Assembly (NCBI GenBank): GCA_020831625.1
Contig: JAFIGD010000014.1
Span: forward strand, 1-64,000
Direction: 5' to 3'
DNA length: 64,000 nt
Source of the DNA: Verrucomicrobiota bacterium
GTDB taxonomy: Bacteria; Verrucomicrobiota; Kiritimatiellia; SS1-B-03-39; UBA6053
The notes beneath the pieces are model-generated. The model worked only from the letters and a program-made list of their open reading frames with translations, did no database searches and was not told the DNA's origin. The translations under genes and the position numbers were made by a program. The first letter of the stretch is position 1, and every line of letters begins with the position of its first letter. Positions 32,768 to 40,757 of this stretch are shown in pieces.

Positions 32768-33891
32768 AGGAAACTCCCCGGTTTTATGGTGAAGATTTGA
32801 CGTTCGGGATTTTCTGCGGCTTCACGCAGAACATCATTTGGCGACAAGCCGTTTATGATCGCATGAAGTATTTTTTTCGCATCTGAATTTTCGATGATTT
32901 GTGCTGGCGTTGGTTTAACTATTACATTTTTTTCATCCTTAACTATCCAGCTCAGGTCAGTTACATGGCCGTGTTTTTTGCCGATATTTGGATAATGCGT
33001 GAAATCCAGGTAGGTCACGCCTTCCACAGGTGGTTTCGGTAGGTTGTTCCCGAGCCTTCGTCTCTGTTTGGGGCCAAGTTTCCGCTGTGACCATCCGAGG
33101 GGAAAATCATTGCGGTTTATTGTGACGTACACATGGCCCCGCTGGGAGAGTTTAGACACCCATTCACCGTGCTTATCCTGATTTACATCGGGAGCGGTGA
33201 GGATGACATTATCAAACATGGAGGTTTCCTCATCGAAATTGCTTGGCAGTATCATTTTTTTCAAGACATACGTGCCCATACTGAAGCAAATCAGGGATAT
33301 TTTCTGATCGCATCGCTCGTCTCGAATTTCATCGAAATAGGAAGCAAGCCTGGCAATCACTTTTTTCAGAGCCTTGGCGCTTCGTTCCGCTCGTCGTTTG
33401 TCCCGTTTATACCCCGCAGGACCGTACACATGGTCTAGGGGGTAAGGTTCTTCGGTTGGGCCCTTTCCTCGTGATGGCCATGAAAAGAGAAGCACATCCA
33501 CATTATACTGTCTCTCCAAATTAAAGGCGGCCTGCACGGTTGCCTGAAAGTTGGAATTATACCCGTGAACGAAAAAGACCACATTGCGGGGTTTACCCCC
33601 GTGTTGAGCACGGTTCGCCCGATACAAATTGAAAAGGCGGCGGCTTGGCGGATTGTTTTCAAGCGAACGGGTGTTCTCCGGCTCTTTAACCAAATGGAAA
33701 TCCCGTCCATCGACATAGTCATCGGAATCTTCGTCCTCCACGAGATTGACATCGTTAATATCTGTTTTTGGTTCATTTATAATCCAGCCCAAACGAACCT
33801 CATCATCTCCCTTATCGCTGAATTCATGCCCAAAGGTAGTGTAGTTGTTCGGGGTTGTGATCAAATTTCGGTTGGTGACAAAGTAGATCAT
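32764..33891 (-). CDS. DUF900-type alpha/beta hydrolase
   Basis: Protein of 375 residues. The oxyanion strand VVFFVHGYNSNF is at 104-115, VDVLLFSWPSRG at 131-142, and the nucleophile elbow CFSMG at 202-206 (Ser204). The acid is probably in VILTAPDVNQD and the His near HVYVTINRND or a later TDLSW region. This order matches the DUF900 family of serine hydrolases (lipase/esterase fold). The frame starts MIYFVTNRNL, common in this family (MxYFVTNR). Coupled by four-base overlaps to the 784-aa gene before it and the HDxxY protein after it. Confidence 0.87.
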   Translation of the reverse strand: MIYFVTNRNLITTPNNYTTFGHEFSDKGDDEVRLGWIINEPKTDINDVNLVEDEDSDDYVDGRDFHLVKEPENTRSLENNPPSRRLFNLYRANRAQHGGKPRNVVFFVHGYNSNFQATVQAAFNLERQYNVDVLLFSWPSRGKGPTEEPYPLDHVYGPAGYKRDKRRAERSAKALKKVIARLASYFDEIRDERCDQKISLICFSMGTYVLKKMILPSNFDEETSMFDNVILTAPDVNQDKHGEWVSKLSQRGHVYVTINRNDFPLGWSQRKLGPKQRRRLGNNLPKPPVEGVTYLDFTHYPNIGKKHGHVTDLSWIVKDEKNVIVKPTPAQIIENSDAKKILHAIINGLSPNDVLREAAENPERQIFTIKPGSFL

Positions 33892-36242
33892 GACTTGGTC
33901 TCCTTATCTCCAGACACCGGCACAAAAACCGGAAGCGTGGTGTTTTTCTTGTGGTTGAGGATTTGAGCGTTGAGGGTGCTCCATTCGAATCCTTCCGCGC
34001 TGAGGGCGCAGAAGAGGCGGAAGCAGAAAAAGCCGTGGTTGCCATGGACGATCATGTTTTGCACAGGTCGAAAATAATTCCGGATGTCTTTGGTGGAGAT
34101 AGGTTGGCCGGATACGAAGAGATTTCCCAAATTCCGTAAATTGCTTAATGCGGTTTCGGTTACCTCGATGATTTCGCTCTCCTCACTGAGCGCGTCATTG
34201 CGAAAACCACCGACAGCGGCGTCGGTTCGGTTGTAGAAACGTCGGAACCAGCGGTGTCCCCAATCGTCTCGGAGGGCTCGTGCGAGTTCTTGTTCCCCAT
34301 TTGCCCGCAATTCGTCAAGATAGCGGAGGTATTCTTTTTCCATCGCTTTCTCATCACGCCGATCACTCATAAGAAACAAGGGGGCGAATCGCTGTTCGCG
34401 CAGGTTGGAATCCACCTGGAAGAGCCTGTTTCGGGGAAGGTAGGCGCGGGAGAAGGCATTGACGAAGGGGCCGGGCCCCAGAAAACCCACGTTCGGAAGG
34501 TTGGTGGTGGCGGAAGCAAAGGTAAATGCGTCCATCCATGGGGTGATCGCGACAATTTCGGCGAGACCTGGCTTTTTGAGTCCATTGTGCTGTTTCACTT
34601 GCACCTGGAGATTCTCAACAAAGTCCCGCTGAGCTGTGCCGGAAAACATGTTCGGCCTTAGGAGGGCGATTTGGTCGGCAAGGTACAGAAGGTCGGATTC
34701 TTCGAGAGAATCCTTGGAATCCTCGGCCACCCCGCTGGACCAGGTGAGAACGAGGCGGTACTCCAGATCGGTGAAGTTGTGGGTACGCTCCACTTTGGGT
34801 CCCGGCCGCGCTTCGAGGCGCAGGGACCAGATTCGCTGGTTCCGGGCGACTTCCCGCGAGGCCTCGATGCCGCTGGCGAAGGAGAAGCCCCGGGTATTGG
34901 CGAGGTAATCCTCGCGGTCGGTGGTTTCGAAGCTGCGGCGAGTGCGCGAGGCGATCCTGAGTTGGAACAGGGAGATGGACGATCCGCTGGACCAGGAGCG
35001 GCGGGAGGTTTTGGTGAGCAAGCCCCATTCCAGTTCCGCTCTGGTTTTGCCCATGGCTTGAACTCGGGTGCAAATGGCGGAAACGTCGCGGGAACGAACC
35101 GCGTCCGCCAGTTCCGGGTCCCAGGTGTCGCCCTGGTTGAAGGTGGAGACCCACTGGCAAAGGCCGCTGCTGGCATCGACCCGTTCGTATTCCAGTTGGA
35201 TGCCCGCCTCCAATCTGGCTTTGAAAAGGCCGTCGAGTTCCTTGCGGTATTCATCCAGTCGTTTTTTCAACTCATCGCGAACACCCCCGATTTTTTCCTG
35301 AAGCGCGTCCAGCAGTCCAGTGGGATCCTCTTTGTCCTCCAAGAGCCGGGACGGGTCAATGTCCAGTGCTTTGGCAATCTCTTTGTTGATCTTCTTTTTC
35401 AGATCCTCCAAGTCCTTTGAAGCCAAGGTGGTGACCACTTTCACGCTGAGAGCCGCGCCCTTGCGCTTGTGGGAGCTTCGTCCCAGATGGAAGCGATAAC
35501 GGGCGGCGCCTCCATCATTCGGCAGGCGGGAGACACAGAAATGAAAGCGGTCCTGGATTTCCAAAGTGAATTTCGCCTCGCCTTTCACGGAAAGCGGGTC
35601 CAAGAGCAGAACATTTTTGGACGCGTTCGCTAGGATGCCCAGGCCGGAGGTCACCAGCGGCGCGAGATCAAGTTCGGCGGCGAATTTGAGCTTGCCCTGG
35701 AAACTGATTTCCATGCATCCATCGACAGGCAGAGCGTTTTGGGGTGACAGCCCCTGACCGGCCAGGAGCCCTTCTTGGGAAAGCCGCTTCAGCACCTCGG
35801 GAATGGTCTCGGTTTTGTCCCCGGGAAGAAACAGGGCCAGATCCACATCGGCATCGGCTTTCAATTCCAGCCCGAAGGATTCAAACGATCCGCTGCCGTT
35901 TCCAGCGCCCTTGGCTTGAAGACCGAAACGCAGACAGGCGCGGTGATCCTCGTATACCAGTAAAGGGGGAGGAATGCCTTCCACCGTCTCTCCGTCGGAA
36001 ATCACCGCATTGATCGGCAAGGCCAGGTCTTGGGCGCGGTTGACCACGGAGAAAAGAAGTTCCGCCTCGCCCGTGAATCCGAGGGACGCGTTGTCGAGGT
36101 TCAAGGGTTTCCACTTGGCGGGCGGGGATTTCAGCGCGATGGGGTCGGCAAGGTCAACGTCTTCCAAGGCATCCAGCAACCACGAGGGCGCGGGTTCGGC
36201 GGGGAAGGAAGAGAGAAGCGCGGGGAGGAGTTGGGTTGGCAT
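33888..36242 (-). CDS. Large protein of unknown family, first gene of the hydrolase operon
   Basis: Protein of 784 residues, soluble, without signal peptide or TM helix. Residues 1-260 look like beta-rich modules (LGFTGEAELLFSVVNRAQDLALPINAVI; MEISFQGKLKFAAELDLAPLV). Residues about 273-345 are a charged coiled-coil stretch (LKKKINKEIAKALD; VRDELKKRLDEYRKELDGLF). The C-terminal half mixes strands (IWSLRLEARPGPKVERTHNF) and helices, ending with a His/Phe-rich patch (MIVHGNHGFFCFRLFCALS). No known domain was recognised. Its GC-rich base use resembles that of the core genes. Coupled by overlap to the DUF900 hydrolase, it may be a scaffold or delivery partner. Confidence 0.75.
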   Translation of the reverse strand: MPTQLLPALLSSFPAEPAPSWLLDALEDVDLADPIALKSPPAKWKPLNLDNASLGFTGEAELLFSVVNRAQDLALPINAVISDGETVEGIPPPLLVYEDHRACLRFGLQAKGAGNGSGSFESFGLELKADADVDLALFLPGDKTETIPEVLKRLSQEGLLAGQGLSPQNALPVDGCMEISFQGKLKFAAELDLAPLVTSGLGILANASKNVLLLDPLSVKGEAKFTLEIQDRFHFCVSRLPNDGGAARYRFHLGRSSHKRKGAALSVKVVTTLASKDLEDLKKKINKEIAKALDIDPSRLLEDKEDPTGLLDALQEKIGGVRDELKKRLDEYRKELDGLFKARLEAGIQLEYERVDASSGLCQWVSTFNQGDTWDPELADAVRSRDVSAICTRVQAMGKTRAELEWGLLTKTSRRSWSSGSSISLFQLRIASRTRRSFETTDREDYLANTRGFSFASGIEASREVARNQRIWSLRLEARPGPKVERTHNFTDLEYRLVLTWSSGVAEDSKDSLEESDLLYLADQIALLRPNMFSGTAQRDFVENLQVQVKQHNGLKKPGLAEIVAITPWMDAFTFASATTNLPNVGFLGPGPFVNAFSRAYLPRNRLFQVDSNLREQRFAPLFLMSDRRDEKAMEKEYLRYLDELRANGEQELARALRDDWGHRWFRRFYNRTDAAVGGFRNDALSEESEIIEVTETALSNLRNLGNLFVSGQPISTKDIRNYFRPVQNMIVHGNHGFFCFRLFCALSAEGFEWSTLNAQILNHKKNTTLPVFVPVSGDKETKS

Positions 36243-36379
36243 GGGGGCTTTCCAGGGGTTTTGTTGCTTTTTTTACGGGGTGCTTATATCGACGGAGTCT
36301 TTGGAGAAGTTGTCCCGGTGGAAGGGGGCGAGGGAGGCTGCGCGGACAAAACCGGGCAATGCGAAAATGGAGGAGGAAT

Positions 36380-36856
36380 TCATGCATTCACCTCCATGGG
36401 GATACCGTATCCAAGCCCCAAAGGGGCAACGCATACCAGCCCGGGGAACGGCCCCGGGTTTTGGGGTACATAAACGGGTGCGGTCTGAAGGACCGCCGCA
36501 TAGTTGCGGTGGCGTGGGGTACGGCTCGGGCACCGGGTATGCGGCGGTCCTTCAGACCGCACGGTATTCCTATCGCCTTTTCCCAGGGTTGCACCCCGGG
36601 CTGGTATGCGCCGCCCCGTTGGGGCGTGAATGAAATCGAACCGGTTGGCCTGATGTTCTATGAATGCAATACGGTTTTTCGTGCAGGATCCCGTTGGGTC
36701 GGAATATTCCCAAGCCCCCCATTTGGGACGGATGCCTCTCAGGAGATTCCATACGAAAAACCGGCTCACCCACCCTTCATTCAACAGCGAATCCTCCCCG
36801 TCGGTGATCCACAGGTTCACATTGCCGAACCAGGTGATGCTGAGAAACGGTTCCAT
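36380..36856 (-). CDS. Doubtful small ORF after the T5SS/PEP-CTERM gene, running into a REP copy
   Basis: An open frame of 158 codons whose ATG overlaps the stop of the upstream PEP-CTERM gene (TGATG). The first 75 residues (MEPFLSITWFGNVNLWITDG... FFVWNL... GAWEYSDPTGSC) are rich in Trp and Phe and resemble the C-terminal aromatic modules of secreted verrucomicrobial proteins. The rest is a translation of REP copy 2. Either a real short gene invaded by the repeat or a chance frame. Confidence 0.3.
   Translation of the reverse strand: MEPFLSITWFGNVNLWITDGEDSLLNEGWVSRFFVWNLLRGIRPKWGAWEYSDPTGSCTKNRIAFIEHQANRFDFIHAPTGRRIPARGATLGKGDRNTVRSEGPPHTRCPSRTPRHRNYAAVLQTAPVYVPQNPGPFPGLVCVAPLGLGYGIPMEVNA
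36411..36626. repeat. REP-type repeat, family 1, copy 2
   Basis: About 216 bp with the family 1 layout: a GCCCCAAAGGGGC hairpin, a CCCGGGG...CCCCGGG pair, the inverted GCGGTCTGAAGGACCGCC / GGCGGTCCTTCAGACCGC arms, and a final GCCCCGTTGGGGC hairpin. The 170 bp between the 784-aa gene and this copy hold no gene. Confidence 0.88.
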
Positions 36857-38433
36857 CAGCCTTTCCTCCCCCGCAGCACCAGCACCGACGCGCCCAGAAA
36901 GACAAACAGCATCACCATGGTCGACGGTTCGGGGATCACGGTAATCGTACCATCAGTATAGAGATTGGAAAAATCCCATTCTCTGCCGCCTGACAACTCA
37001 AAGGCATCGATATCGTCGAAGCTGCCAATCAAGTTTGAAAAGGTGAATAAAGCAAAGGTATTCCCGAAAACGGGCATAAAACTATCCCATTGAGCAATTT
37101 GCAGAGTCCCCCCCTCAATTTCCAGGGTTCCATCAATAGATAGCTGGTCATGCCCGGTCCCCGGATTTAGTCCACCGATTTCCATAAGCAGTGTGGCGGT
37201 GTTTTCATGAAGGTAGTCGCCTGTCACATTTGTGATCCCGGGTGAATTTCCGGGTGAAAGCAAGCCCGCATTGGTCAAATTCCCCGAAACCATGGAACTC
37301 CCCGAAAATTCCCCCGATACGGGTACAAACAAGTCTCCAGTGTACGTGCCGTTTACACTTAAAGTTCCCCCATTAAAATTAAAAACGCCATTTGTCGGAT
37401 CAAAATGTCCGGTATTCAACGTCCCGCCCTCCTCCAAATGGATCACGCCGCCACCATGGATTCGAGTAGCACCCGTCACATTTACACTTCCACCCAATCC
37501 AATTTCCAGTGCCCCTGTACCGTTCGTTTCCGCTTCAAGGCTGGACCCACCAAGAATGAGGTTGCGGTTAACATCCCATGTTGAATCCGAACCTGATACA
37601 GTTACCGTACTTTCTGTTAAATTAACTCTTCCTATAAAACCGTCTAATGATGTGACTCGCCCGCCATTTTCTATTATCAATTCTCCAACCCCAACCCATC
37701 CAATATTTAGGATCGAGCTGTTATCCCACCTCGAACCTGAGCCACTAACAGTTACAGAGGAAGACATCCCTGTAGTCCCTATTATCGAAGTTAAGCTAGT
37801 CACACGGCCACCATCAGAAACGGTCATATATCCTGAACCATATTGACCGATTTCTAAAAAACCCATGTTTGTCCAAGTCGAATTTTGTCCGCTAACTATA
37901 ACCACGCCTTGTGAATTACCAGAACCACCGCCATAATTTATTCTACCTGTTTGACTTTCAACAGTACCCCCATCTGTTATTGTGAGAGTACCTTGTCCTT
38001 CATTTCCCACAATGAGTGTTTGAGAATTTGTCCATTTTGAGCCATTTCCTGACACCAATACAGAACCAACAGACCCACTATACAGACCTATATACGCTTC
38101 TCCTGAATAAATGGGATTATTAGTCTCTAATTCGTTGAATCCAGACCCATTGTTACTAAATACACTTCCGTTTTGAATTTGAAGGATTCCGGATTCATTG
38201 TAATTTCGCCCCCCAACAACTGTTGCGCCTTGAAAACTCACATTTGCGCCATTTGTCAAAGTCAATGTGGGATTGTTGCTGCTATGGGATATGTAGAGGA
38301 TACTGTCGTCATTGACTTGAAGCACTCCTCCATTTTGGATGGTATCAGTGGTAATCACAGTATCCTGCGCATGCAATGTGGGAAAAACACTACCAATTAT
38401 TAGTATTCCAAAACATACAATACTATTTTTCAT
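36856..38433 (-). CDS. T5SS/PEP-CTERM-associated repeat protein with a PEP-CTERM tail
   Basis: Protein of 525 residues with a signal peptide (about 1-22, ending LHAQ). The middle (60-330) contains repeats of the type VSGSGSRWDNSSILNIGWVG followed by GELIIENGGRVTSLDG, the T5SS/PEP-CTERM-associated repeat that builds a beta-helix. A region resembling autotransporter strands (FNFNGGTLSVNGTYTGDLFVP; SPGNSPGITNVTGDY) follows. The C-terminus is IPEPST near 500, a hydrophobic helix (MVMLFVFLGASVLVL) and RGRKG. It should be exported, anchored transiently by the tail and processed by exosortase. A strong AAAGGA ribosome site precedes the ATG. The bases 38434-38618 upstream hold no gene. Confidence 0.9.
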   Translation of the reverse strand: MKNSIVCFGILIIGSVFPTLHAQDTVITTDTIQNGGVLQVNDDSILYISHSSNNPTLTLTNGANVSFQGATVVGGRNYNESGILQIQNGSVFSNNGSGFNELETNNPIYSGEAYIGLYSGSVGSVLVSGNGSKWTNSQTLIVGNEGQGTLTITDGGTVESQTGRINYGGGSGNSQGVVIVSGQNSTWTNMGFLEIGQYGSGYMTVSDGGRVTSLTSIIGTTGMSSSVTVSGSGSRWDNSSILNIGWVGVGELIIENGGRVTSLDGFIGRVNLTESTVTVSGSDSTWDVNRNLILGGSSLEAETNGTGALEIGLGGSVNVTGATRIHGGGVIHLEEGGTLNTGHFDPTNGVFNFNGGTLSVNGTYTGDLFVPVSGEFSGSSMVSGNLTNAGLLSPGNSPGITNVTGDYLHENTATLLMEIGGLNPGTGHDQLSIDGTLEIEGGTLQIAQWDSFMPVFGNTFALFTFSNLIGSFDDIDAFELSGGREWDFSNLYTDGTITVIPEPSTMVMLFVFLGASVLVLRGRKG

Positions 38434-38618
38434 CTTTTTTCCTTTGTTGTTTGTTGATTTGAGGGATGATTGGATGACCTAAATGGCAGCCCCCGCCGTG
38501 GTTCCCGTGCGGTGGAGAGGTTGTTGAGATTGATTTACGGGTGGGCGAGAGATTGAGGTTTTCGTGTCCCAACCGGGCAACGTATCCCGGACCAAGTGGG
38601 TTCCCGGTATGCAATCCC

Positions 38619-38830
38619 GCCCCAAGGGGGCAACGCAACCCAGCCCGGGGCAACGCCCCGGGACCGGTGTGGAAAACATCGGTGCGGTCTGTAGGACCGC
38701 CGCATATTTGCGGAGGCTTGGGGTACGGCTCGGGCCCCGGGTATGCGGCGGTCCTTCAGACCGCACCTGATCCATTATGCCATTTCCCAGGGTTGCACCC
38801 TGGGCTGGTATGCGACGCCCCGTTGGGGCT
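38619..38830. repeat. REP-type repeat, family 1, copy 3 (left of the RAYT gene)
   Basis: About 212 bp with the family layout (GCCCCAAGGGGGC start, CCCGGGGCAACGCCCCGGG hairpin, GGCGGTCCTTCAGACCGC arm, GCCCCGTTGGGGC end). One arm reads TGCGGTCTGTAGGACCGCC with a mismatch. It is almost identical to copy 4 on the other side of the transposase gene. Confidence 0.9.
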
Positions 38831-39075
38831 GAAGATAGGCGATGGGTTTTGTGAGCGGTTGTTGTCTTTACCGGTGTGTGTCGCCCCGTTGGGGCTGAAG
38901 ATTCGCGACGGAATTTGCGAACGGTTGTTATCCGGGTTGGTATGCGTCGCCCCGTTGGGGCATGTATGTGACGCCCCGTCGGGGCAGGATTTGCGGGATG
39001 GATGTGGGGATCTGTTGAAATCCAGGCCGGAATGCGCCGCCCCGTTGGGGCTGGCACACGCCTCGTCGTTGGGGC
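38817..39075. repeat. Cluster of GCCCCGTTGGGGC hairpins
   Basis: Five or more copies of a 13-bp hairpin, GCCCCGTTGGGGC or close variants (one with GTCGG), spaced at irregular 25-75 bp between copy 3 and the transposase gene. Several are preceded by TATGCG or TGTGTC. These look like single REP units left by the element. Confidence 0.8.
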
Positions 39076-39129
39076 TGTTTTTCGCGTTTTTTGATTTTCA
39101 ACCCAATCCAACCCCATTACCTTCTCCAT

Positions 39130-39582
39130 ATGCCCCAATCCCATGCCTGTGTTTTGCTGCACATCATTTTCAGCACCAAGGATCGCCATCCCTGGCTTCA
39201 TGACAACATCCGCCCGCAAACCCATGCGTTTCTCGCGGGGGTGGTTCGCAAATGCGACTGTGAGGCCTACCGCGTCGGCGGGGTGACGGATCATATACAT
39301 TTGGCGGTCCGACATTCCCGCACCCTGCCGATTTCCGATCTGATTCAGGAAATCAAAACCGCCTCCAGCAAATGGATCAAAACGCAGGCGGAGGGATCTC
39401 CCGATTTCGCCTGGCAAAACGGATACGGCGCCTTTTCGCTGGGTATGAGTCAAAAGGAAACTCTTCTCCGTTACATTGACCGCCAGGAGGAACATCACCG
39501 CACCCAAACCTTCCAAGACGAATACCGCGCGTTTTTGCGAAAATACGGCATCGAATTCGACGAACGGTACGTTTGGGATTGA
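39130..39582 (+). mobile_element. REP-associated tyrosine transposase (RAYT, IS200-like)
   Basis: Protein of 150 residues of the Y1/HUH transposase superfamily. The metal-binding HUH motif is DHIHLAVRH near 60, and the catalytic Tyr is in LLRYIDRQEEHH near 115. The opening MPQSHACVLLHIIFSTKDR is typical of IS200-like proteins. The start at 39130 was chosen for family length; an in-frame ATG 39 bp upstream would add 13 residues. It stands alone between REP copies 3 and 4, the usual genomic context of a RAYT, which mobilises REP/REPIN DNA in trans rather than itself. Confidence 0.92.
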
Positions 39583-39591
39583 TGCGGTTGA

Positions 39592-39847
39592 CCGCCCCGA
39601 CGGAGCATCGCATCCCAGCCCGGGGCAACGCCCCGGGACCGGTGTGGAAAACATCGGTGCGGTCTGAAGGACCGCCGCATATTTGCGGTGGCTTGGGCTC
39701 CGGGTATGCGGCGGTCCTTCAGACCGCACCTGATCCATTATGCCCTTTCCCAGGGTTGCACCCTGGGCTGGTATGCGTCGCCCCGTTGTGTCGGATTTGC
39801 GTCGCCCCTTTGGGGCTGCTATACACCGCCCCGTTGGGGCGGATATG
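39592..39847. repeat. REP-type repeat, family 1, copy 4 (right of the RAYT gene)
   Basis: Starts 10 bp after the RAYT stop with GCCCCGACGGAGC, then CCCGGGGCAACGCCCCGGG, the paired arms GCGGTCTGAAGGACCGCC and GGCGGTCCTTCAGACCGC, and ends with three GCCCC...GGGGC hairpins at about 39778-39840. Confidence 0.88.
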
Positions 39848-39947
39848 CGCCTCTTCACTGAGGCGAAGGCAAATGGGGTTTCGGCTGGAATGGGGGCTGT
39901 CATGGCGAGAAACGAATCGACGCAAAGGTTTCAAGAATCACCCGAAC

Positions 39948-39994
39948 ATCATACCATAGGTCGCCCGTCTTGGGTATCGGGGCAACTCCCCTAT
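39948..39994 (-). promoter_or_regulatory. Second copy of the GGGG-N5-CCCC promoter-like element
   Basis: Minus strand: ATAGGGG-N5-CCCCGATA, 21 bp, then TATGAT preceded by ATGG. Motif and spacings equal those before the response regulator gene (20317-20363). No intact gene starts downstream on this strand: the next leftward frame runs antisense through the RAYT and repeats. Confidence 0.5.
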
Positions 39995-40223
39995 CTTTTC
40001 GAAAAAACACATTTTAAATTAAGGGGTTTTTTGCGTGTAATCTATTTATGAATAATAATTTACATTACGCATAAGCACCAAACACCCGGAATTTACATTT
40101 ATTATATTTTAATGAGACAAGCACAGGCGTTGCGCACGGCCCCTGACAAGACCGCCAAAGACATTTTGCGGATTTCATTGAATCCTGATTGATAATTTCA
40201 AACAAAAAAAATCCAGGTTCGCC

Positions 40224-40252
40224 TTGATTAAATTTATTTTGTGTACTAACTA
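40224..40252 (+). promoter_or_regulatory. Candidate promoter of the MarR-NAGGN operon
   Basis: TTGATT at 40224-40229, 17 bp, then TAACTA at 40247-40252. The start site would fall close to the GTG start codon at 40260. The bases 40000-40223 are AT-rich and contain no gene. Confidence 0.3.
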
Positions 40253-40259
40253 AAGAGCT

Positions 40260-40757
40260 GTGCAAACGGAAAAAACATTGGAGTTTTTGCGCCTGTTGCG
40301 TGAAATTATGCACGGCGCGGATATGCGTTCGCGTCGCTTATTGCGGGAACTGGGACTCTCCTCGACCCAGGCGGGCGTGTTGCGCGCCCTGTCCGACGGC
40401 ACACCGCAGTCCGCCGGAGATCTCGCCCGGTCTCTCAGCCTCACCGGAGCCACGCTCACCGGCGTGCTCGACCGTCTCGAAGCCCGCGCCTGGATCGAAC
40501 GCATCCGCAGCGCCGAGGACAAACGCCGCATGGAGGTCCGCATCCTGCCCGACGGTCTTGCAAAACTGACCGAATCCGCGGAAAAATTTCAGGACCCGCT
40601 CACCAAAGGATTCGGCGGACTCTCCGAACCTGAACAGATTCACATTCTTGAGGCCCTTTCCAGGGTCACAACCCTTTTTGACAAACCCGCCCCCGACACA
40701 GGCCCGTTCCCGTTTTATCTGAACGAGCCGGAAAATACACAAAAGGAATCAGTATAA
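40260..40757 (+). CDS. MarR-family transcriptional regulator of the NAGGN operon
   Basis: Regulator of 165 residues starting with GTG after an AAAGAG ribosome site. The winged helix at about 30-100 shows LGLSSTQAGVLRALSDGTPQSAGDLARSLSLTGATLTGVLDRLEARAWIER and the wing DKRRMEVRIL, typical of MarR. The last 40 residues are extended and polar. Its TAA stop overlaps the ATG of the asparagine-synthetase-like gene, so regulator and osmolyte genes are one transcript, and it probably represses or activates its own operon. The effector is unknown. Confidence 0.9.
   Translation: MQTEKTLEFLRLLREIMHGADMRSRRLLRELGLSSTQAGVLRALSDGTPQSAGDLARSLSLTGATLTGVLDRLEARAWIERIRSAEDKRRMEVRILPDGLAKLTESAEKFQDPLTKGFGGLSEPEQIHILEALSRVTTLFDKPAPDTGPFPFYLNEPENTQKESV

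Noticed and set aside
38817-39075. Possible CRISPR array from regularly recurring GCCCCGTTGGGGC
   Set aside because: Repeats are only 13 bp, spacings are irregular (25-75 bp), intervening DNA is partly related, and no cas gene is present.
38479-39903. 474-codon minus frame through the RAYT locus
   Set aside because: It translates REP repeats and the antisense of the transposase (APTGRRIPA repeats) and has no independent domain.
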